A stretch of 52,754 nucleotides of DNA from Pseudomonadota bacterium (GTDB taxonomy: Bacteria > Pseudomonadota > Gammaproteobacteria > Xanthomonadales > Xanthomonadaceae), in the NCBI GenBank assembly GCA_018242365.1, contig JAFECB010000008.1, forward strand, positions 1 through 52,754, in the 5' to 3' direction. The translations under genes were made by a program, and so were the position numbers. This document shows, in pieces, positions 22,315 to 31,878 of the stretch. Under the pieces are notes generated by a model. The model made no database searches. It was not told where the DNA came from and saw only the letters and a program-made list of their open reading frames with translations. How positions within the stretch are numbered: position 1 is the stretch's first letter; the number at the start of each line of letters is the position of its first letter.

Positions 22315-23366
22315 GGCGCGTAGTTCGGCAGGGTGGAGACATACCAGCCGGCCGTGCCGAGCTGGACGCGCTCGAAGTACAGCAGATGGCGCTTGCCGGA
22401 GACCGTGTTGAGCGGAGAGCTGTTGGAGAGCACGCTGCCGGCGGGCAGGGTAATGGCGCCGCCGGTGTGGTTGACCTCCAGCACGCAGGCATAGGACGAG
22501 CCGGCCGGGATGTTGGAAAACGTCAGTGTGGTGTTGCTGCTGATCGTGGCCGTGAAGCGGTTGCCGGCGCTGCAGTCCATGGCGCCGCCGGTGGCTTGGA
22601 CAGCGGCATCGTTGTTCATGGCAACGCGTCGCCAGGGGTTGAAGCCGCCAGCGCCGCCAATGATGGACGGGGCTGCGGTGCGGAACCACAGCTCGGTTTT
22701 GTTGTACGGGTAGGCCCATTGGGCCAATGCATCGCCGATGCGCACGGTGTCCACGAAGCCCAAGGGCAGCGGCATCGGGCCATTCAAGGCCGTTGCCCCC
22801 ATCCGTACATGCCCGGTGGTGACGAGGGTGTTGATGTCCACGCCATCGGCCATCCAAGCGCCCTTGTTCACCGCATCCGTGATGCCGTAATCCAGCAGCG
22901 TGGACTTGACCAGGGTGCCGCTCTGGCCGTTCAGGCTGGCGACACCGGCACCGCCGGCCAATCCCTGCACCCAGGCCGTGCCGGTGTAGGCGCGCACGGC
23001 GCCGGTGCTGCTGTTGACGTAGGCGTTGCCGGCCACCAGGGCCGCGCCGCCGCGGCCGGTGGTGGGGTCGGTGGCCGATGCGCCCAGCCACAGCGCATCG
23101 AGCGCGGCCAGTCGCGCGGCGTCCAGGGCGGCCGCATTTTTGGACGCGAGCGCATTGGACGCGCTGTCGTTGGCGGCCACGGCGCGCTCATTCGCAGCCA
23201 CCGCATTCTGATAAGTCGCGGCCGCGGCGAGATTGGTTTGCGCCACCATGCCCACCTGGGCCGACAGGCTGGCGAAGGCCTTGCTGTCGAACTGCGCCGG
23301 CGTGTCGTTGGGCTGCGGCGCAGGCGGCAGCGCGGAAATGGCGGTTGGCACCACGATATCGGTCAT
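22311..23366 (-). CDS. Tail fibre protein
   Basis: 351 residues. N-terminal Ala-rich coiled coil (about 28-95: AFASLSAQVGMVAQTNLAAA) followed by beta-rich modules and a C-terminal strand-rich end (FTATISSNTTLTFSNIPAGS, then GTAGWYVSTLPNYAP). The order of coiled coil then beta domains fits a trimeric fibre. ATGA overlaps with neighbours on both sides. Confidence 0.75.
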   Translation of the reverse strand: MTDIVVPTAISALPPAPQPNDTPAQFDSKAFASLSAQVGMVAQTNLAAAATYQNAVAANERAVAANDSASNALASKNAAALDAARLAALDALWLGASATDPTTGRGGAALVAGNAYVNSSTGAVRAYTGTAWVQGLAGGAGVASLNGQSGTLVKSTLLDYGITDAVNKGAWMADGVDINTLVTTGHVRMGATALNGPMPLPLGFVDTVRIGDALAQWAYPYNKTELWFRTAAPSIIGGAGGFNPWRRVAMNNDAAVQATGGAMDCSAGNRFTATISSNTTLTFSNIPAGSSYACVLEVNHTGGAITLPAGSVLSNSSPLNTVSGKRHLLYFERVQLGTAGWYVSTLPNYAP

Positions 23367-24274
23367 GTCAGACCCTCCAATTCAATGTCGCAGTCGGAAT
23401 AGTTGGTGTAGGAAATCACGATGTCGAAGTTCTTGTAGAACCCGTAGACAACGGCTGATTCGTAGCTCTTGGAGATGATCCATATGCAAGGCGTGGCGCG
23501 CACGTCAGCCAGGAACAGGTGCAGCGCATCCACCTCGGAGGATGTGAGCAGCATAGAGAAATTGGCCCGCTTGGCAAAGGCGCGCTCCACCACGACGACG
23601 TCGCCAAAGTCGTTGCGCTCTTTGCGCGAATAGTCCTGTATGCCCACACGCACGCCCATTTGCACGCCCATGGCAAAGCGCCGCAGCTGGCCCAGCGCAA
23701 TCACGCCGACGCCCAGGTCGGCATCGCCCGCCAGGTCGATCAGGATGTCGCCATTGGGGTAGCTGGGCAAGTCCTGCAGCAGCACTTGCGTGGGGGTGTG
23801 CCGCACGCCAAAGTACCAGGCCCACCATCCCGCTTCCAGTGGGACGCGGGAGGTGCTGACGGTCTGGTCGTAGCGCGTGACATCGTCGGGCGTCACGATG
23901 CGCACGCGCACGGACGTGGAGCCGGTAAGGTTGAGTAGGCTCACCGACGTCACCGTGGCGCCAGGCCTGATCCGGTAGCTGATGCTGCCAGACTGCTGCA
24001 CCTTGGTGGACACCGACCGGTCGAACGGCTTCCATCGATTCGTCGCCCCCACTTCTACCCACTTGATGGACACGGTAGCCGCCGGGTTGTTGCCGACGTT
24101 GCCATCGGCCATGCTTTGATACACCCTGTGCTGCGCCGCGAGGATGACGCGGGCGCCGTTGGCATAGGTGGTGCCGGCCGCCCATTCGGGGTAGTCCGTC
24201 TCTGGCACGCTGCTGGATACCAGCATGGCCGGCGTCACGGTCAGCGGCTTGACCACGGTCAATCCGTCGCTCAT
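23363..24274 (-). CDS. Virion protein next to tape measure, probable distal tail/baseplate protein
   Basis: 303 residues, ATG 24272-24274 overlapping the tape-measure stop. N-terminal VPETDYPEWAAGTTYANGAR and RVYQSMADGNVGNNPA resemble small carbohydrate-binding-like motifs. The middle is beta-rich. The C terminus (ISKSYESAVVYGFYKNFDIV) looks like a distal-tail/fibre-hub module. Encoded between tape measure and fibre, hence a baseplate or Dit-like role; not proven. Confidence 0.65.
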   Translation of the reverse strand: MSDGLTVVKPLTVTPAMLVSSSVPETDYPEWAAGTTYANGARVILAAQHRVYQSMADGNVGNNPAATVSIKWVEVGATNRWKPFDRSVSTKVQQSGSISYRIRPGATVTSVSLLNLTGSTSVRVRIVTPDDVTRYDQTVSTSRVPLEAGWWAWYFGVRHTPTQVLLQDLPSYPNGDILIDLAGDADLGVGVIALGQLRRFAMGVQMGVRVGIQDYSRKERNDFGDVVVVERAFAKRANFSMLLTSSEVDALHLFLADVRATPCIWIISKSYESAVVYGFYKNFDIVISYTNYSDCDIELEGLT

Positions 24275-27200
24275 ACCGCCTCCACCCGTTCCTTGGGCAT
24301 GCCATCGCCATCCCAGCGCTCCAGCACGCGTGCCATGCGAATATTCAACCGGGCAATCTCGCCGGCCTGCTGGCGGTTGTCTTCGCGCAGGGCGCGCACC
24401 TCGGCCACCAGGGCCGCGTTGTCGCCGCCGCCCGATGGCGCCCATCCAGCCCATGGGTTGAAGGCCTTGGGGATGATGGCCTCGCCCTCATGCACCACCG
24501 CCGCCATGGTGCGCGGCACGTAGTTGGTGCCGACGTCGAACTTTGGCAGCTCCAGATTCAACGATTTGAGCGTCTCTTCCAGGCTGCTTGCGAGCCATCC
24601 GCGCGTGGCGCTCAGGTCAAAGGCGCTGGCGGCCGTCAGCTTGGTGGCCTGCTCGATGGACTTGCTCAGGTCGGTCAGCGTGCCCAGGGCATCCTGATCG
24701 CCGGTCTTGGCCTTGGCGGTCTGGATGGCGAACTCGGCCAGAAGCGCGGCACGGTTTTTCTGCGGATCATCCTCGTTCGATAGCCCCGCCAGGCGCTTGA
24801 TTTCGTCGGCAACGGTCTCCCCCAGCTTGTTGAGCGAGTCGGCGAGCTTGTCGGCGCTGTCCGCAGCACTGCTGTAGCTCCCAGGCGAGCTGTAGCCGCC
24901 CCCGCTGCTCTCCCAGGACTGCTGCGCCGTGAAGGTGAGGCCGGCTACCTCGCCCATCAGCTTGCTGATGTCCTTGATGCCGGCCTGCACTTGGGGGTCG
25001 GTCAGGATTTGCGTGTACGCGTTGATCTGCACCCGAGCCTGGTCGATGGCGCTTTGCACCATGGCGCCGACGGCAGAACCGCCGGAAACCATGGCGCCCG
25101 CAGCCGCTGAGCCGCCCGAGGCCATGGCGCCCGCAGCAGCTGAGCCGCCGGCCGCCGATGCCGACGCCCCTGCCACGCCGCCCGCGGCCATGGCGCTGGC
25201 CGCCATGGCCCCGCCCGAGGCCAGGGTTGCGGACGATGCCGCAGCACCGGCGACGAGGCTCTCCATCAGCGGGCCTATGACGCTGGATTGCAGCATCGAG
25301 CCCAGGCTGTCGGTCAGCGACTGTAGGGCGCCGCCGTAGAACTGCTCTTCGAACGCCTTGGAGGCCGCGGCTCTGGCCTCGGCGGCAGTCTCTGAGTTCT
25401 TGACCGCGTCTTGCAGGATGCCGGACAGGGTTTCTGCCGTGGTGCCGAAGGCGGTCTTGAGCTGGTCGGCAAGGGATGTGACGCTGGCGGCTGCGGACTG
25501 CGTGGCCGGGGTGATCTCGGCAAAAGCGCCGTTCAGCGCCAGCAGCCCGGCCGCGCCCTTGGCGCCGGCCTCGCCCAGCGCCAGCTGGGACTGCACCAAG
25601 TCTCGGAATTCTTCGCGCGTCTTGGGCATTTCAAAGCCCAGGTCGGCCAGCGCCTGGCGCATGTTCTCGGTCTTGATGGCGAGCTTCTCGCTGTCGCTGT
25701 AGAAGTTCTCAACGAACGTGCCCATGTTCGCCTGCAGCGGGGCGACACCGCCGGCTGCCGACACCAGCGCATCTTGCGCGCCCTTGGTCATGGCGGCGAA
25801 GGTCGGCATGTACTGCCCGAAGGATTCGAAGGCGGCCTGCGCGGCTGCCACCTGCTGCAGCACGGCGTTGAGCTTGTCGAGCGATACATCCTTGTCCAGG
25901 CTGGCGAACATGCCATCCATCCACTTCGGGATGTCAGCCTTGCGGATTTCATCGACCAGGGCCTTGCCCATGTCGGCGCTGTACTGGGCAAAGGCCTTCT
26001 CGGGGTCGTTGCCCAATCCGCCATCGCGATTGGCGTAGTCGGCCAGCACCTGGCCCGTGGCCTTGTCCAAGATCTTGAAGTAGCCGTAGGCGTCCTCGTC
26101 CTTGTAGCGTCCGTTGACGGCAAAGCCGGCCACGATGTCGATCTGCTTGGCAGAGTCGCCGGCGTACTTGGCGAGGGACTGGTACACGCCAGACAGCGCG
26201 CCGACGGTGGTGCCAAGCTGGGCATCAAGGGCCTGGTTGCCGCGGGCTGTGAAGTCGCCCAGGGCGTCGCCGGTCAGGCCCAGGCCGGCAGCGGCTGCGT
26301 TGCGGTCGGTGTCCTTGGTGCTGTAGACGCCGCCGGAGTGGTTGGCTCCGCGCGAGTTGAAGACGCCGCTGCCCAGCACGGCCACCACGGCCGCCGCCGC
26401 CCAGCCCCAGCCGGGGATGGCGGCCAGGGTGGAGCTGAGGCTGGCAGTGCCGCCAGCCGCCGCGGTGCCGCCAGCCGCCGCACTGGTGCCAATGCCTGCG
26501 CCAATGGTGCCGGCGCCGGCGCTGCCGGCCGTGATGCCCAGCCCAGATGCGCCGGCCGACAGCCCGTACCCCGCCCCAAGGGCGCCACTGGCGGCACTGC
26601 CCACCATCCCTACGCCAGTGCCGGTGGCCGTCAGGCCCAGGCCCGTGGCCGCGGTGCCGCCCAGGCCAAGCCAGCCGCCCACGGTGCTGGCGGCGTTGCC
26701 CAGCATGCCCTGGCCCGTATACAGCTGATACATGCTGCTGGCGTTGCTGGCCATGCCCATCAGGTTGGAGCCGCCCGACGCCACCTGCATAGCCGCGCCA
26801 CCTGCGCCACCGCCCGTGATTCCCATGAGGCTGCCCACGATTTGCACCACGAATGGCTGCGCGAACATCTTGTAAATCTGATCGGCCACGCTGGTCTTGA
26901 ACGTGGTCACCAGGGATCGGGTAAAGCTCTTCCAGCCATCTTTGCCGTTGTTGAGCATGTCGGCGAAGCCCTTGCGGAAAATGTCGTCGTATTGCGACAC
27001 AGAACGATTCCAGTCTTCAAGGAATACCTTGCTGGTGACATTTGCCTGCGCTATTGCAGCAGCGGCCCGCAGCCGTGCGATTTCTTCCTCACGCTGCGGC
27101 GTGTCGAATCCACTGTTCTTTTTAACCTCTTCGATCTTATTCTCAAGATCCAGTTCAATGCGCCTCTGTTCCAGCAGCACATTGCGCTGACGCTCCGACA

Positions 27201-29520
27201 GGCCCATGAGTGACAGTTCGTACTTGAGCATGTCGTTCGACTCGTTGATGCCGCGCGCATAGGCATCAACAGCCATCCTGCCTACTTCGCGCGCTTTGCT
27301 TTGGGCCACGTAATCGGCATTCAGCTCGTCTTGAATCGCGAGCTGTTCGGCATAGGCTTGGACTGCCAATTGGCGCTGCTTGACTTCCTTTTCCAACCCT
27401 GCAAGCAGTTGGATGCGACCCTCTATTTCGGCCTTTTGCGCGGAGGAAATGTGGAGCTTCCCGCTCGCCATTTCCTCGGTCAGCTTGATGGTCAGCTTCT
27501 GCGAGTCAGTGAGCCTGCCAGACTGACTAAGCTCCTGTTGCTGCGCGGAAATTTTTTCGTTGACGGCGCTGATGAGGTTCTTGTACTCTGTCGCCGCTTT
27601 CTTGGCTTCGGACGATACAGACTTCAAGCCTTTTTCTGCCTCCTTGCCTGCGACGCTGCCTTCCCACGTCTTTGTGGCGAGGTCGGAAACGCGCTTCGTG
27701 TATTCGTCGGTGCCGATAACGTTGCGTGCAAGCGCCTGCTGCAGATCCTTCAGGTCTTGCAGGTACTGCTTATTCACGCCAGATTGACGCATGCGGATGT
27801 CGAGCATCTTTTGCTCGCTATCCTTTTGCTCCTGGGCAAATCGGGCAAAGGATGCACCGCGCGTCATGTTGGTGGGGATGTCGCGCGGGTCTGCATCACC
27901 AGAGAGCCCAGCCCGCACGCGAATAGCCTCTTGCAACTTGACAATGTAGGCGTTGGTGTCTGCAATCGCCGTCTTGAAGTAGTTGCCGTTGGATGGCATG
28001 GCATCCAACTCGTGCAGGCGCTTGAGCTTGGCTTGCGCCTTCTCCATCTCTCCGCCCATGATGGCTACCTGCTCGGCATTCGTCTTGAACGCATCGGGCA
28101 GGATCGCCATCTTTGTATTCAGTCCAAGGATGTCACCCGTCAGCGCATTGATGGTGCCATTCAACGTGTTAGCCACAAGGTTCAGCGTCGAGAACGCGAG
28201 CCGTCCCGCAGCCACGCCAGCGCCCGATCCAATCTGCGTCCACATGCCGCCGCCCGTGCGGCCAGCGTTCTCCATGGCCTCGGTTACAGCAATCATGTCG
28301 CGCGTGATCGCGTTCATTTCGTTCGCCATGGCTCGGCTCACGCCGCTGTCACCACCGGCCTGCTTCAAGCGATCCCAGGCGCTGGCAAAGCGATTGGTTG
28401 CTGCGTCAAGACGATCTGCCGCTTTCTCTGCGGCATCGCCCAAGCTTTCATTCATCGACTTGGCGAACCTTGGCAGGAAATCATCGGCAATGACCTGGCC
28501 CTGCTCAAGCATCTTGCCAAGCTCGGCCGTGGTCACCCCCATAGCCTTGGCTGCAATCTGAAACGCTCCAGGTAGGCGCTCGCCCAGCTGGCCTCGCAGC
28601 TCCTCGGCCTGCACCGTGCCCTTGGAAATCATCTGCTGCAGCGCCAACAACACGCCGCTGGATTGGTCAGCAGACAGCCCCATCACTGCGGACGCTTTTG
28701 CGATGGACTCGAACACATCCTTCGCTTTTTGACCTTCAAGCGCGGTTCCGCGCGCCGCCGCCTGAAAACCGCTGTACGCCTGCGCTGTGCTGGCGAATTG
28801 CAACCCAAGCTCGTTGGTGACGCGACGCAGGTAGTCGATTTCCTGCGCGCCCTTGCCTCCCGTGGCGAAGTTCAGCGTGGTGCGGAAGCGCTCGGCCTGC
28901 GCGCTGGCGTCAAACATGGCCTGCGATACACCCTTGATGGTCGCAAGCAAGGCGCTCCCGACGATGGCCTGCGCGCCAGTGCGGGCGATGGATAGCAGTG
29001 ATTCAGTGGTGCCGCTAGACGCCTTGGACAGATTCGCCAGCTCAACCTGCTCCCGCTTGTACGCATCAATCTTGTCGCCAAGCGCCTTCGCTACCTCCTG
29101 CGCGCCCTGGCTCATGCCCTGCTGCGCAGCGATGTAGGCGGCCTTCTCGCCGCGCGACTGGCTCAAGGCCTTGTACTCGCTCACCAGACCCTGCAGGTAC
29201 TTTTCCTCGGCCTGGTTGAAGCTCTCGACAGCGCGCTTCAATGCGTCCTGCGACGACACGGCAGACTGCGCCGCCTGCCCCATCTTGCCCAGGCCCTGCG
29301 CGGCCCGCTCACCGGAGCCTGCTACCTTGTCCAGGCCTGATGCATTGGCGCCACCCAGCGAAGCTACGCCCTGCCCGGCTTGCGTGGCCGCAGTGGCCAC
29401 GCCTTGCATTGACTTCTCGACCTTCGGCCCGCGGGCTGCCAGTTCATCAAGCGAGCGAATGCCCTTCTCGATGCCGCTGGTATCCATCGCTAGGCCGATG
29501 GTTTCGATGTCAGTGGTCAT
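24271..29520 (-). CDS. Tape measure protein
   Basis: 1749 residues, the longest gene. The N terminus (LDELAARGPKVEKSMQGVA) is like other lambda-type tape measures. A long helical middle contains the repeats of AAATNRFASAWDRLKQAG-like composition. A Gly/Ala-rich region (about 940-1080 and 1480-1530) includes hydrophobic stretches, and the Trp-containing C terminus is typical. It sets tail length (about 1.5 A per residue implies a tail of roughly 0.25 micrometre) and is injected with DNA. Tail genes flank it on both sides. Confidence 0.93.
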   Translation of the reverse strand: MTTDIETIGLAMDTSGIEKGIRSLDELAARGPKVEKSMQGVATAATQAGQGVASLGGANASGLDKVAGSGERAAQGLGKMGQAAQSAVSSQDALKRAVESFNQAEEKYLQGLVSEYKALSQSRGEKAAYIAAQQGMSQGAQEVAKALGDKIDAYKREQVELANLSKASSGTTESLLSIARTGAQAIVGSALLATIKGVSQAMFDASAQAERFRTTLNFATGGKGAQEIDYLRRVTNELGLQFASTAQAYSGFQAAARGTALEGQKAKDVFESIAKASAVMGLSADQSSGVLLALQQMISKGTVQAEELRGQLGERLPGAFQIAAKAMGVTTAELGKMLEQGQVIADDFLPRFAKSMNESLGDAAEKAADRLDAATNRFASAWDRLKQAGGDSGVSRAMANEMNAITRDMIAVTEAMENAGRTGGGMWTQIGSGAGVAAGRLAFSTLNLVANTLNGTINALTGDILGLNTKMAILPDAFKTNAEQVAIMGGEMEKAQAKLKRLHELDAMPSNGNYFKTAIADTNAYIVKLQEAIRVRAGLSGDADPRDIPTNMTRGASFARFAQEQKDSEQKMLDIRMRQSGVNKQYLQDLKDLQQALARNVIGTDEYTKRVSDLATKTWEGSVAGKEAEKGLKSVSSEAKKAATEYKNLISAVNEKISAQQQELSQSGRLTDSQKLTIKLTEEMASGKLHISSAQKAEIEGRIQLLAGLEKEVKQRQLAVQAYAEQLAIQDELNADYVAQSKAREVGRMAVDAYARGINESNDMLKYELSLMGLSERQRNVLLEQRRIELDLENKIEEVKKNSGFDTPQREEEIARLRAAAAIAQANVTSKVFLEDWNRSVSQYDDIFRKGFADMLNNGKDGWKSFTRSLVTTFKTSVADQIYKMFAQPFVVQIVGSLMGITGGGAGGAAMQVASGGSNLMGMASNASSMYQLYTGQGMLGNAASTVGGWLGLGGTAATGLGLTATGTGVGMVGSAASGALGAGYGLSAGASGLGITAGSAGAGTIGAGIGTSAAAGGTAAAGGTASLSSTLAAIPGWGWAAAAVVAVLGSGVFNSRGANHSGGVYSTKDTDRNAAAAGLGLTGDALGDFTARGNQALDAQLGTTVGALSGVYQSLAKYAGDSAKQIDIVAGFAVNGRYKDEDAYGYFKILDKATGQVLADYANRDGGLGNDPEKAFAQYSADMGKALVDEIRKADIPKWMDGMFASLDKDVSLDKLNAVLQQVAAAQAAFESFGQYMPTFAAMTKGAQDALVSAAGGVAPLQANMGTFVENFYSDSEKLAIKTENMRQALADLGFEMPKTREEFRDLVQSQLALGEAGAKGAAGLLALNGAFAEITPATQSAAASVTSLADQLKTAFGTTAETLSGILQDAVKNSETAAEARAAASKAFEEQFYGGALQSLTDSLGSMLQSSVIGPLMESLVAGAAASSATLASGGAMAASAMAAGGVAGASASAAGGSAAAGAMASGGSAAAGAMVSGGSAVGAMVQSAIDQARVQINAYTQILTDPQVQAGIKDISKLMGEVAGLTFTAQQSWESSGGGYSSPGSYSSAADSADKLADSLNKLGETVADEIKRLAGLSNEDDPQKNRAALLAEFAIQTAKAKTGDQDALGTLTDLSKSIEQATKLTAASAFDLSATRGWLASSLEETLKSLNLELPKFDVGTNYVPRTMAAVVHEGEAIIPKAFNPWAGWAPSGGGDNAALVAEVRALREDNRQQAGEIARLNIRMARVLERWDGDGMPKERVEAV

Positions 29521-29562
29521 GAGCGAGTCCAGAAATGCAAAAGGCCTGCCGAAGCGAGCCTA

Positions 29563-29589
29563 GAAAAAAGAAAGCCGCCCGAAGGCGGT
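29563..29589 (-). terminator. Terminator-like hairpin before the tape measure gene (minus strand)
   Basis: On the minus strand: CCGCC / GGCGG stem with a TTCG-type loop followed by CTTTCTTTTTT. Read-through is needed to express the tape measure, so it is either an attenuator or acted on by antitermination. Confidence 0.55.
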
Positions 29590-29605
29590 CTATGCGGGGT
29601 GGTTG

Positions 29606-29851
29606 CTACTCGGCTTTCGCCTGCTGTGCCTCAACTAGCTCTTGCAGGCGCTTGTATGACTGCTCAAAAAACACTTTTCGCTGAATCGCGGCATCTTCAA
29701 GCTGCGATACGCGGAACGCCACATACGGCAGCACTGCAAACGCGCATGCCGTCGCCGCCAATGCCGCCTGCTGTGGTGCGCCGCCGACGAAGAACGATGC
29801 CAGCAGGCAAAGCCATCCAAGGACTACGCCGATGAAAACGAGAACCCGCAT
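29606..29851 (-). CDS. Small membrane protein between tail chaperone and tape measure
   Basis: 81 residues with two hydrophobic helices (VLVFIGVVLGWLCLLASFFV; LAATACAFAVLPYVAF) and a charged coiled-coil C terminus (LEDAAIQRKVFFEQSYKRLQ). No holin context; possibly an accessory membrane protein picked up as a moron. Unknown role. Confidence 0.55.
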   Translation of the reverse strand: MRVLVFIGVVLGWLCLLASFFVGGAPQQAALAATACAFAVLPYVAFRVSQLEDAAIQRKVFFEQSYKRLQELVEAQQAKAE

Positions 29852-29881
29852 ATCCCCTCCAGTGTTGAACTTGAGAGGATG

Positions 29882-30636
29882 TTACCCGCCATCCTGCTTC
29901 GGGGCAAATTCGCGCATGGTGGCGATGGCCTCTTGCTCCATTGCCATCAACGCTTCGTGCAAGTCGTCCCACCCATCCGCATCCAATCCTTGCCTATCCA
30001 TCAGCGGGTAGATGGCCTCCCAGCGTAGGCCGTATGGCGTGCCACCCATCGGCGGTATCTGCCAGCGGGTGCCTACGCGGGAGAAAATGAAGAACGCGGT
30101 TTCGTTATCCGGCCAGATTTCTACAACTTCGGTGTCGTAGTCCTCCAGCTCAAAGCCCTCGCTGCGCGCCTCGGCCTCCGTGATGGGAGGCTCATGCAGC
30201 GCGCGCGCGAGCGCCTTTAGTTTCCCAGGCGGCCATGGAACAGGGCGGTGTCAATCGACTCCAGCATGACGCGCAGCGCGCCGGGAAGCGCATCCTCGAC
30301 GGCCAGCAGGTTGTCCACGGTCAGGGCATCTTCCAACTGCCAGCCGCATAGAGCCTGAGCGATCAGGCCCGCAGCATCTTGGGAGCGCTCATTCACCAGG
30401 GCGGCGAACGAGAACGCATCGTCATCCGGCTGGTCTTTGTCGCGCATGGCCTGCAACTGTTCATCGCGCAGCGCCGCCCATTCGGACTTCTTCATGCCCC
30501 TGGCGCGCAGCTTCAATTCCACGGTGCTACCGTCCACGCGCGGGACATTCACGGTCAGGTTGAACTCGGGTGCGATGCCGCCCAAGCTCTTGATGCTCAT
30601 GGCGGGGATGGACTTTTGCTTTTCAGGCTTGCTCAT
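29882..30636 (-). CDS. Tail assembly chaperone GT-type fusion made by -1 frameshift
   Basis: The chaperone ORF (30217-30636) contains GGGAAAC (30220-30226) in the slippery X XXY YYZ phase just before its stop. A -1 shift there joins it to a 112-codon frame that has no start of its own: LKALARALHEPPITEAEARS, then EDYDTEVVEIWPDNETAFFI, ending at 29882. The extension resembles DUF1799, the family of phage T-type extensions. Gene arrangement (tail tube, G, GT, tape measure) matches lambda-like phages, where the fusion loads the tape measure. Frameshift efficiency is not known. Confidence 0.8.
30217..30636 (-). CDS. Tail assembly chaperone (G-type)
   Basis: 139 residues, ATG 30634-30636; an upstream ATG at 30675 is in frame but lies in the terminator region. 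The N-terminal part has SIKSLGGIAPEFNLTVNVPR, then a basic MKKSEWAALRDEQL. The C-terminal part is helical (AVEDALPGALRVMLESIDTA). Short and followed by the GGGAAAC frameshift; located between tail tube and tape measure. Chaperone function by synteny. Confidence 0.8.
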   Translation of the reverse strand: MSKPEKQKSIPAMSIKSLGGIAPEFNLTVNVPRVDGSTVELKLRARGMKKSEWAALRDEQLQAMRDKDQPDDDAFSFAALVNERSQDAAGLIAQALCGWQLEDALTVDNLLAVEDALPGALRVMLESIDTALFHGRLGN

Positions 30637-30741
30637 AGGGGTCTTTCGCGGAGATAGAAAAAGGCCCGTGCGCACCCCAGCCGTCCCGCGAAAGGAACGA
30701 ACTGGGGCGCGTCGGTGCGGGTGTTGCCCTTGCGGGCAAAA

Positions 30742-30770
30742 GAAAACCCGCCGCGATTGCTCGGGCGGGT
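30742..30770 (-). terminator. Terminator-like hairpin after the tail tube gene (minus strand)
   Basis: Minus-strand stem ACCCGCC / GGCGGGT with an 11-base loop, then TTTTC. It lies between the tube gene's stop (30776) and the next gene's ribosome binding site and may set lower expression of the tail chaperone relative to the tube protein. Confidence 0.55.
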
Positions 30771-30775
30771 CAGGG

Positions 30776-31423
30776 TCAGGCGGCGTAGCGCGTACTGATG
30801 TTCTGGGCGTCGAAGGTGCCCTTGACGGTCACTGCCTGGCCTTCGGTCAGCGACTCTTCCTCGTTGAAGGATACCTTGGCGGGGATCAGCGACACGGCGC
30901 CTGTCTTGGCGCGACGGCGCACCACGGTATCGGCATTGGTTGCAGACAGCGTTTTGAGTGCGGAGTAGGCTGGCGTGCCGATCATGTCGGCGTCCATTTC
31001 GAAGGTGCGCTGCACGGCGTTGAAGCCGTCGTTCAGCACTATTTCAACGTCCGACTCGATGAACTTCACATTCACTGTCTTGGCATCGCCGCCGGAGCTG
31101 GAGTGGTTCATGGTGCGGTCAAGGTCTACCCAGGTCGTGACCTTGCGTGCAGACCCAATACCAGCGCCGGCCGTGTACAGGGTGGTGTTGCTGGTGTCTG
31201 CTTCTTCCAGTATGAAATCGTTGGCTGTTGGCGATTTCACCCGAAACGCGCGAAAGTTCAGGCGCCCCCAGCCGCTGTAGATGATGATGATGTCCCCGGC
31301 CAGGAAGCCGTGGGCAGTCGAGGAAACGACTGCCTCGGCAGCGTTGGTGATGCCAGTGATAGTCTTCGCGGTTGAGAGGACGGTTGCGACGGAATGAACC
31401 GTGCCGGTCGGTGTGCGTGCCAT
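30776..31423 (-). CDS. Major tail tube protein
   Basis: 215 residues, ATG 31421-31423. Beta-rich with VHSVATVLSTAKTITGITNA, then AGDIIIIYSGWGRLNFRAF, and later MNHSSSGGDAKTVNVKFIES, suggesting an Ig-like fold typical of tail tube proteins. Sits between the tail terminator cluster and the tail chaperone pair, and is flanked by hairpins that could allow high-level separate expression. No alternative role fits as well. Confidence 0.8.
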   Translation of the reverse strand: MARTPTGTVHSVATVLSTAKTITGITNAAEAVVSSTAHGFLAGDIIIIYSGWGRLNFRAFRVKSPTANDFILEEADTSNTTLYTAGAGIGSARKVTTWVDLDRTMNHSSSGGDAKTVNVKFIESDVEIVLNDGFNAVQRTFEMDADMIGTPAYSALKTLSATNADTVVRRRAKTGAVSLIPAKVSFNEEESLTEGQAVTVKGTFDAQNISTRYAA

Positions 31424-31440
31424 TGGATGGGCCTTTCGAG

Positions 31441-31459
31441 AAAAAACCCCTTTCGGGGC
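31441..31459 (-). terminator. Hairpin with T6 upstream of the tail tube gene (minus strand)
   Basis: Minus-strand CCCC-GAAA-GGGG followed by TTTTTT: a stable GNRA tetraloop hairpin with a U-tract, ending 17 bases before the tube ATG. Confidence 0.65.
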
Positions 31460-31540
31460 GATTTCTGCGAGGGCTCCATCGGGATGCGCGGCATTGCTGC
31501 GGGGCATCCCTGCCGTGGCAGGGTTAGGGAAAAATGTTGG

Positions 31541-31642
31541 TTACTTGGGCTGCTGTGCGGTAAGCCACTTCTTCCACGCCGCGATGCACCCCTCAAGGTG
31601 CCGGATCAGCATGGAATGGAGTTCTTTGGTTGCCGGGGTCAC
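31541..31642 (-). CDS. Micro-ORF, 33 residues
   Basis: GTG start at 31640-31642 forms a GTGA overlap with the stop of the upstream gene: TPATKELHSMLIRHLEGCIA then AWKKWLTAQQPK. Amphipathic helix. Similar short proteins beginning MTPATKEL are familiar from phages. Function unknown. Confidence 0.55.
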   Translation of the reverse strand: MTPATKELHSMLIRHLEGCIAAWKKWLTAQQPK

Positions 31643-31878
31643 CGCAGCCCTTTCGGAGGAACTTCTACGAATGCGTGGGTTGCGATGAAGTGCGCATCGC
31701 CTATAAGAAATGCACGATTTATCTTGCAGAAACCACCAGGTATCCGGATACCATCAGCGTTTATGAATCTGGATTCACCACCGCATGAGATGGCATCGAT
31801 CATGTACGGATCTGGAGACTTTTCGATGCGGTCGGCCATCTTTCGCAGGAATGCCGCTATTTGTTCGTTCTTGTTCAT
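31639..31878 (-). CDS. Small protein, unknown function
   Basis: 79 residues from ATG 31876-31878 (overlaps the upstream stop). NKNEQIAAFLRKMADRIEKS is helical; the rest is Gly/Ile rich (DGIRIPGGFCKINRAFLIGD). Sits with its two neighbours as a three-gene insert between tail tube and tail terminator genes. Function unknown. Confidence 0.5.
   Translation of the reverse strand: MNKNEQIAAFLRKMADRIEKSPDPYMIDAISCGGESRFINADGIRIPGGFCKINRAFLIGDAHFIATHAFVEVPPKGLR

Noticed and set aside
25411..27213. Plus-strand ORF of 600 residues inside the tape measure gene
   Set aside because: Shadow of the tape measure coding strand; composition (AGHAVQ-type) typical of antisense GC-rich codons.
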